DNA of 35,480 bases from Alphaproteobacteria bacterium (GTDB taxonomy: Bacteria > Pseudomonadota > Alphaproteobacteria > SMXQ01). The DNA is taken from positions 1 to 35,480 of the forward strand of contig JAPUGG010000188.1 of the NCBI GenBank assembly GCA_027292975.1. Reading direction: 5' to 3'. Both the position numbers and the translations under genes were made by a program. The notes under the pieces are model-generated. The model was not told the DNA's origin. It ran no database searches and saw only the letters and a list, made by a program, of their open reading frames with translations. Shown one piece after another: positions 30,720 to 35,480 of the stretch (position 1 is the first letter of the stretch; each line of letters begins with the position of its first letter).

Positions 30720-33167
30720 ATGCGGTTATTTAGACGCGCATTCATCGTCCTTCTTGTGGCGGTTCCGTGCTTGCTCCTGGTTCTTGCCGGGGCCGGGTAC
30801 CTATGGCTCAGGACCTCCCTGCCGATGACCGAGGGCACGCTCCGCCTGACCGGGCCCCAATCGGCCATAGAGATTTTTCGGGATGCCCGCGGCGTTCCCC
30901 ATATCCGCGCCGAGAACCAACTCGACGCCTATTTCGCCCTGGGATTCGTCCATGCCCAGGACCGCCTATGGCAGATGGAGATGATGCGTCGCACGGCGAG
31001 CGGGCGCCTCGCGGAAATGGGCGGCGCAAGGCTGCTGCCCGGCGACCGTGCCATGCGCACCCTCGGCCTCGCCCGCCTTGCCCGGCATGATCTCGAGAAT
31101 CTGTCGGCCCCCGTAACAGCCGCGCTTGAGGCCTATGCGCGGGGCATCAACAGCTGGCTGGCCACACATTCCGGCGCCCTGCCTCCCGAATTCTACGTCA
31201 CCGGCATCCGCCCCGCCCCCTGGAAGGCCGAGGAATCGCTTCTCTGGGGAAGGCTCATGGGATTACGGCTTTCCAGCAACTGGCGCCGCGAAGCCCTGCG
31301 CGCCCGGCTCCTGCGGCGCCTGGCGCCGGCCAAGGTGGCGGCCTTGTGGCCACCCTACCCCGCCGACGGGCCGGTGACGGTGCCGCACCCTGTCCGCGAA
31401 TCGGCGCGACGACCCGCCCCCTCCCCAACACGTTGGGACGGCATGCCGGACCTGCCCTACGACGCCCTGGCGCAGGCGATCCCCACGCCTCTATCGTCCA
31501 GCGCTTCCAATGCCTGGGCGGTGTCGGGGCGCCGCACCGCATCCGGCAAGCCGATCCTGGCCGGCGATCCGCATCTCGGCTTTCACGCCCCCAACCTCTG
31601 GTACCTCGCGCGGATCACCGCGCCGGGGCTGACCATCGCCGGCGCGACCCTGCCGGGCGTGCCCTTTCATATCTTCGGCCACAACCAGGCCATCGCCTGG
31701 ACCGTGACCGTCACCGGCGCCGACACCCAGGACCTGGTGATCGAACAACTCCAGGCCGGCGATGGCGGACGATACCTCACGCCCGACGGTCCCCGCGCCT
31801 TCATCACCCGGATGGAGACCATCAAAGTGAAGGGCGGCGAGCCGGTTCACCTGACCGTCCGCGCCACCCGCAACGGCCCGGTGATTTCCGACCTCATGGA
31901 CGGGACAGCTTCGGTCGCGCCAAGGGGCGCGGTGGTGGCGCTCCGGGCGTCGATGCTGGCGCCCGACGACCACACGGCCGAGGCGCTCTACCATCTCAAT
32001 CGGGCCCGAAACTGGAAGCAATTTCGTGCCGCATTGCGGAAATTCCATAGCCCGGTTCAGAACTTCGTGTACGGCGACGTCCAGGGGCGGATCGGCTTCC
32101 AACTGGCGGGCCGCATACCCATACGCAGGTCGGGGGACGGCTTCGCGCCGGTTCTGGGCAGCCAAGCCGCCAATGATTGGACCGGTTACATTCCCTTCGA
32201 TCGCCTCCCCAACCTGGCCGACCCCAAGAGCGGTCTCATCATCAACGCCAACAACCGGGTTGTCGGCCCCGGGTACCCCCATCTCATCACCCGGGACTGG
32301 GACCAGCCCTACCGCGCGCAACGCATTGGCCAGAGACTCGCCGGCGACCGACGCCATGACGTCGCGGCCAGCGCCGCCATGCAGATGGACAACCTCTCCC
32401 TCGCCGCGCGCGAGATCATTCCGGTCCTGCTTGCCGCGACTCCGAGGACGGCCGAGACCGGCCCGGCGCTCGACCGGCTCGCGGCCTGGGACGCGATGGT
32501 GCTCCGCGCCAAACCGGAGCCCCTAATCTTCAACGCCTGGCTGCGCCAGATCACCCCTGGCTTGGTCGCCGATGAACTCGGCCCCCTAGCCGGCGGCACC
32601 CGGCGCGCCGACCCCCAGTTTATCCGACACGTGCTCGAACGCGACCGCGCCTGGTGCGACGATGTCTCGACGCCGGCGCGGGAACTCTGCGGACCCGTGC
32701 TGGCGGCCGCGCTGGTCCGCGCGCTGGAAGACCTTACCCAACGGTTCGGGCCGGACATCAGCCAATGGCGCTGGGGCGATGCCCATATCGCGCGATTCAG
32801 GAACCGGGTGTTGTCCCCCCTGCCCCTGATCGGCGGTTTCGCCGATATTTCAATCGCCACCGACGGCGACACCTTCACCCTCAACCGGGGGACAACCCGA
32901 AGGTTTTCACGGCGCAATCCGTTCGCCCACGGCCACGGCGCCACTTTCCGGGCGATCTACGATTTCGCCGATCTCGAGCGGTCGCTGTTCATCCAGCCGA
33001 CGGGGCAATCGGGCAATCCCCTGTCTTCCCATTACCGCGACCTGATCGAGACCTGGCGCGATGGCGGCTACCTCACGATTCCATCGCGCCTCCATGACGG
33101 TCTCAGGCGGCTGCGCCTGGTGCCGATGGCGCCCGCGACGACGCCAAACCCCAAAGCCGCCCAGTAA
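30720..33167 (+). CDS. Penicillin acylase family protein (Ntn hydrolase)
   Basis: 815 aa; N-terminal membrane/signal segment; GVPHIRAENQLDAYFALGFVHAQDRLWQMEMMRR; probable beta-chain start SNAWAVSGRRTASGKPILAGDPHLG. Confidence 0.92.
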   Translation: MRLFRRAFIVLLVAVPCLLLVLAGAGYLWLRTSLPMTEGTLRLTGPQSAIEIFRDARGVPHIRAENQLDAYFALGFVHAQDRLWQMEMMRRTASGRLAEMGGARLLPGDRAMRTLGLARLARHDLENLSAPVTAALEAYARGINSWLATHSGALPPEFYVTGIRPAPWKAEESLLWGRLMGLRLSSNWRREALRARLLRRLAPAKVAALWPPYPADGPVTVPHPVRESARRPAPSPTRWDGMPDLPYDALAQAIPTPLSSSASNAWAVSGRRTASGKPILAGDPHLGFHAPNLWYLARITAPGLTIAGATLPGVPFHIFGHNQAIAWTVTVTGADTQDLVIEQLQAGDGGRYLTPDGPRAFITRMETIKVKGGEPVHLTVRATRNGPVISDLMDGTASVAPRGAVVALRASMLAPDDHTAEALYHLNRARNWKQFRAALRKFHSPVQNFVYGDVQGRIGFQLAGRIPIRRSGDGFAPVLGSQAANDWTGYIPFDRLPNLADPKSGLIINANNRVVGPGYPHLITRDWDQPYRAQRIGQRLAGDRRHDVAASAAMQMDNLSLAAREIIPVLLAATPRTAETGPALDRLAAWDAMVLRAKPEPLIFNAWLRQITPGLVADELGPLAGGTRRADPQFIRHVLERDRAWCDDVSTPARELCGPVLAAALVRALEDLTQRFGPDISQWRWGDAHIARFRNRVLSPLPLIGGFADISIATDGDTFTLNRGTTRRFSRRNPFAHGHGATFRAIYDFADLERSLFIQPTGQSGNPLSSHYRDLIETWRDGGYLTIPSRLHDGLRRLRLVPMAPATTPNPKAAQ

Positions 33168-33237
33168 ACGGCTTTTTAACCAAATGTCTGCAATCTAGGG
33201 GCCGTACCCACGGGTTTGAAAACGGGCCGGTTTCCCT

Positions 33238-34101
33238 ATGCTTTTCATTGTTGGTGTCTTGATGGTGATCGTTTGCGTGTTCGGCGGATACGTCGCGCTC
33301 GGGGGCCACTTGTATGTCCTTTGGCAGCCGTTCGAGCTGGTGATCATTGGCGGCGCGGCAATCGGCGCCTTCATCATCGGCAATCCCAAGTCTGTTCTGA
33401 CCGGAACCGGCAAGGAGCTCGGCAAGCTCCTGAAGGGTTCCAAATACGGCAAGGAGGCTTACCTGGAACTGCTTACCATGCTCTACGCGATTTTCAAATT
33501 GGCCAAGTCCAAGGGCATGCTGGCCCTTGAAGCCCATGTGGAAGACCCCCACGACAGTGACCTGTTCAAGCAATTTCCCATCTTCCAGAAGGACCATCAC
33601 GCGCTCGAATTTCTCTGCGATTACCTGCGGATGATGATCCTGGGTTCGGAAAACCCGTTCGAGATGGAAGCCCTGATGGACGAGGAGATCGACACCCGAC
33701 ACAGCGAAGAGATGCAGGTCTCCACCGCCATCCAGTCCATGGCCGACGCCACGCCGGCGCTCGGCATCGTCGCCGCGGTGCTGGGCATCATCCATACCAT
33801 GGGATCCATCACCGAACCGCCTGAAGTTCTCGGCCAACTCATCGGCGGCGCCCTGGTGGGAACCTTCCTTGGCGTGCTTCTGGCGTACGGCTTCTTCGGT
33901 CCCATAGCGTCTTTTCTGAAGCAAACCTACGACGCCGAGATCAAATATTTTCAGTGCATCAAGGTCGCGCTGCTTGCCCATATGCAGGGCAACGCGCCCG
34001 CTGTCTCCGTGGAATTCGCGCGCAAGGCGCTGCTGGGGGACGTGCGGCCCAGCTTTTACGAAGTCGAAGATGCCGTGGAGAACGCCCCGAAATTGGCGTA
34101 G
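33238..34101 (+). CDS. motA: Flagellar motor stator protein MotA
   Basis: 287 aa; FELVIIGGAAIGAFIIGN, ADATPALGIVAAVLGIIHTMGSITEPPEVLGQLIGGALVGTFLGVLLAYGFFGPIA. Confidence 0.96.
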   Translation: MLFIVGVLMVIVCVFGGYVALGGHLYVLWQPFELVIIGGAAIGAFIIGNPKSVLTGTGKELGKLLKGSKYGKEAYLELLTMLYAIFKLAKSKGMLALEAHVEDPHDSDLFKQFPIFQKDHHALEFLCDYLRMMILGSENPFEMEALMDEEIDTRHSEEMQVSTAIQSMADATPALGIVAAVLGIIHTMGSITEPPEVLGQLIGGALVGTFLGVLLAYGFFGPIASFLKQTYDAEIKYFQCIKVALLAHMQGNAPAVSVEFARKALLGDVRPSFYEVEDAVENAPKLA

Positions 34102-34145
34102 CGGACCGGCAATCCCCGGGCGGCTGACCAGGTAGGTAGGATCAT

Positions 34146-35213
34146 ATGGCGACCAACGCGGCACCGATCATCATCATCAGGAAGAAGAAACGCGGTCACG
34201 GCGAGGCCCACCATGGCGGGGCCTGGAAGGTGGCCTATGCCGATTTCGTGACGGCGATGATGGCGTTCTTCCTTATGCTTTGGTTGCTCAATTCGACCAC
34301 CCAGGAGCAACGCTCGGGAATCTCAAGCTATTTCGCCCCCGCTTCGGTCGCCCGCACCGCGTCGGGCGCCGGCGGCGTGCTAGGCGGCCTGACCATCACC
34401 TTGGAGGGCCCGCAGGCCGGCAGGGGCGCGCCCCTTGGCGTTCCGGAGCCGATGCCCAGAGAGGACAGCGAAAGCGCCGAGCAAGACCACCAGGACCGGA
34501 TCGACGCCGGGCCCAGCGATTTCCCAACGGAATATCCCGATGATTCGGGCAAGACCAACGACCCGGCTGGCGCCAAGGGAAAACCCGGCGAACAACATCT
34601 CAAGGCCCTCCTGCGCAAGCGCGAGGACGAGACATTCGAGATCGCCCGGAAAGCCATCAAGAGGGTCCTGGCAACCCTGCCGGGCCTGCGCAAGTTGGCC
34701 GATCATCTGATCATCGAGTCGACCGAAGAGGGCTTGCGCATTCAGATCATCGACCGCGAAAAGAAATCCATGTTCGCGCGCGGCTCCTCGATGCCCTACC
34801 AACATACCCGCCAGCTTCTGGAAGTCATCGCCCATGTGGTCGCAAAGCTGCCCAACAAGATCATCATCGCCGGCCATACCGACGCCATTCCCTACGCACG
34901 CGGGGCCAGCTATTCCAACTGGGAACTATCCACCGACCGCGCCCATGCATCGCGCCGTGCACTGAGTCGCTTCGGGGTCCGGAAGGAGCGGTTCGCCCGC
35001 ATCATCGGCAAAGCCGCGACCGAACCCCTGATCACCGCTGATCCCCGCAACGCCCGCAACCGCCGCATCTCGATCACCTTGGTGCGGCAGACCCGTCCGC
35101 CCCCTAAGGTCGCGCCCCGCAATCCGGTCAAGAAGGCCGCCGCGCCGCCGCCCGTGGTCAAGGGCGCCAAACTCAACCGGGTCATCGGGCCCGCGAACAC
35201 GCCCGGGCGCTAA
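34146..35213 (+). CDS. motB: Flagellar motor protein MotB
   Basis: AWKVAYADFVTAMMAFFLMLWLLNSTT (plug/TM with Asp) and OmpA-like IAGHTDAIPYARGASYSNWELSTDRAHASRRAL. Confidence 0.96.
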   Translation: MATNAAPIIIIRKKKRGHGEAHHGGAWKVAYADFVTAMMAFFLMLWLLNSTTQEQRSGISSYFAPASVARTASGAGGVLGGLTITLEGPQAGRGAPLGVPEPMPREDSESAEQDHQDRIDAGPSDFPTEYPDDSGKTNDPAGAKGKPGEQHLKALLRKREDETFEIARKAIKRVLATLPGLRKLADHLIIESTEEGLRIQIIDREKKSMFARGSSMPYQHTRQLLEVIAHVVAKLPNKIIIAGHTDAIPYARGASYSNWELSTDRAHASRRALSRFGVRKERFARIIGKAATEPLITADPRNARNRRISITLVRQTRPPPKVAPRNPVKKAAAPPPVVKGAKLNRVIGPANTPGR

Positions 35214-35273
35214 TCGGCCGCCGCCATCGCAGCGCGATTGCGGGAGGCTTCCCATTCGCGCCATAATGCCGCC

Positions 35274-35480
35274 ATGTCGCCAAGGCCCCATCCCCTACAC
35301 GCCTCTCCCCTGCGTCCCTGTCCCTATCTCGAGGGGCGTAGTGAACGTGTCGTCGCGACCGAACTCTCGGGCAGGGGCGCAAAGGATCTGTACCATGACG
35401 GCCTCCGTGCCGGGTTTCGGCGCAGCCACAATTTCATGTACCGGCCCGCCTGTCCCGGTTGCGACGCCTGCCGCCCGGTC
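35274..35480 (+). CDS. bpt: Aspartate/glutamate leucyltransferase or arginyl-tRNA-protein transferase, N-terminal part, truncated by window edge
   Basis: Manual translation [73 protein letters not shown] and [10 protein letters not shown] motifs of the ATE N-terminal domain. Confidence 0.85.
   Translation, partial: MSPRPHPLHASPLRPCPYLEGRSERVVATELSGRGAKDLYHDGLRAGFRRSHNFMYRPACPGCDACRPV

Overview
The window is about 35.5 kb of GC-rich chromosome with an alphaproteobacterial (Rhodospirillales-like) gene complement. Most of it is conserved housekeeping sequence: tRNA-Pro(GGG); MerR-ihfA-fabH-plsX-rpmF; DUF177, a CBP3-type cytochrome bc1 chaperone and divergent bamE; hppA; thiL-nusB-ribH-ribE-ribD-nrdR-glyA-rpiB; a liv branched-chain amino-acid ABC transporter; a hybrid histidine kinase; an LdtR-type MarR regulator next to hemB; a penicillin-acylase family enzyme; motA-motB; and the start of bpt/ate. 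The accessory part is ~18.75-21.30 kb, which separates livK from the rest of the liv operon. It contains (i) a MITE-like element whose ends are a dispersed CTAGAGCAYTATCCGGCC repeat, (ii) a 93-bp duplicate of the 3' end of the liv-linked DUF6867 gene, (iii) a frameshifted TPR-gene remnant, and (iv) a relatively AT-rich secreted 513-aa protein. The C-terminal half of that protein looks like an archaemetzincin fold in which every zinc ligand and motif cysteine is replaced, so I call it a candidate pseudo-metzincin. All homology statements are from reading the sequence and recalled family motifs; no database search was run.
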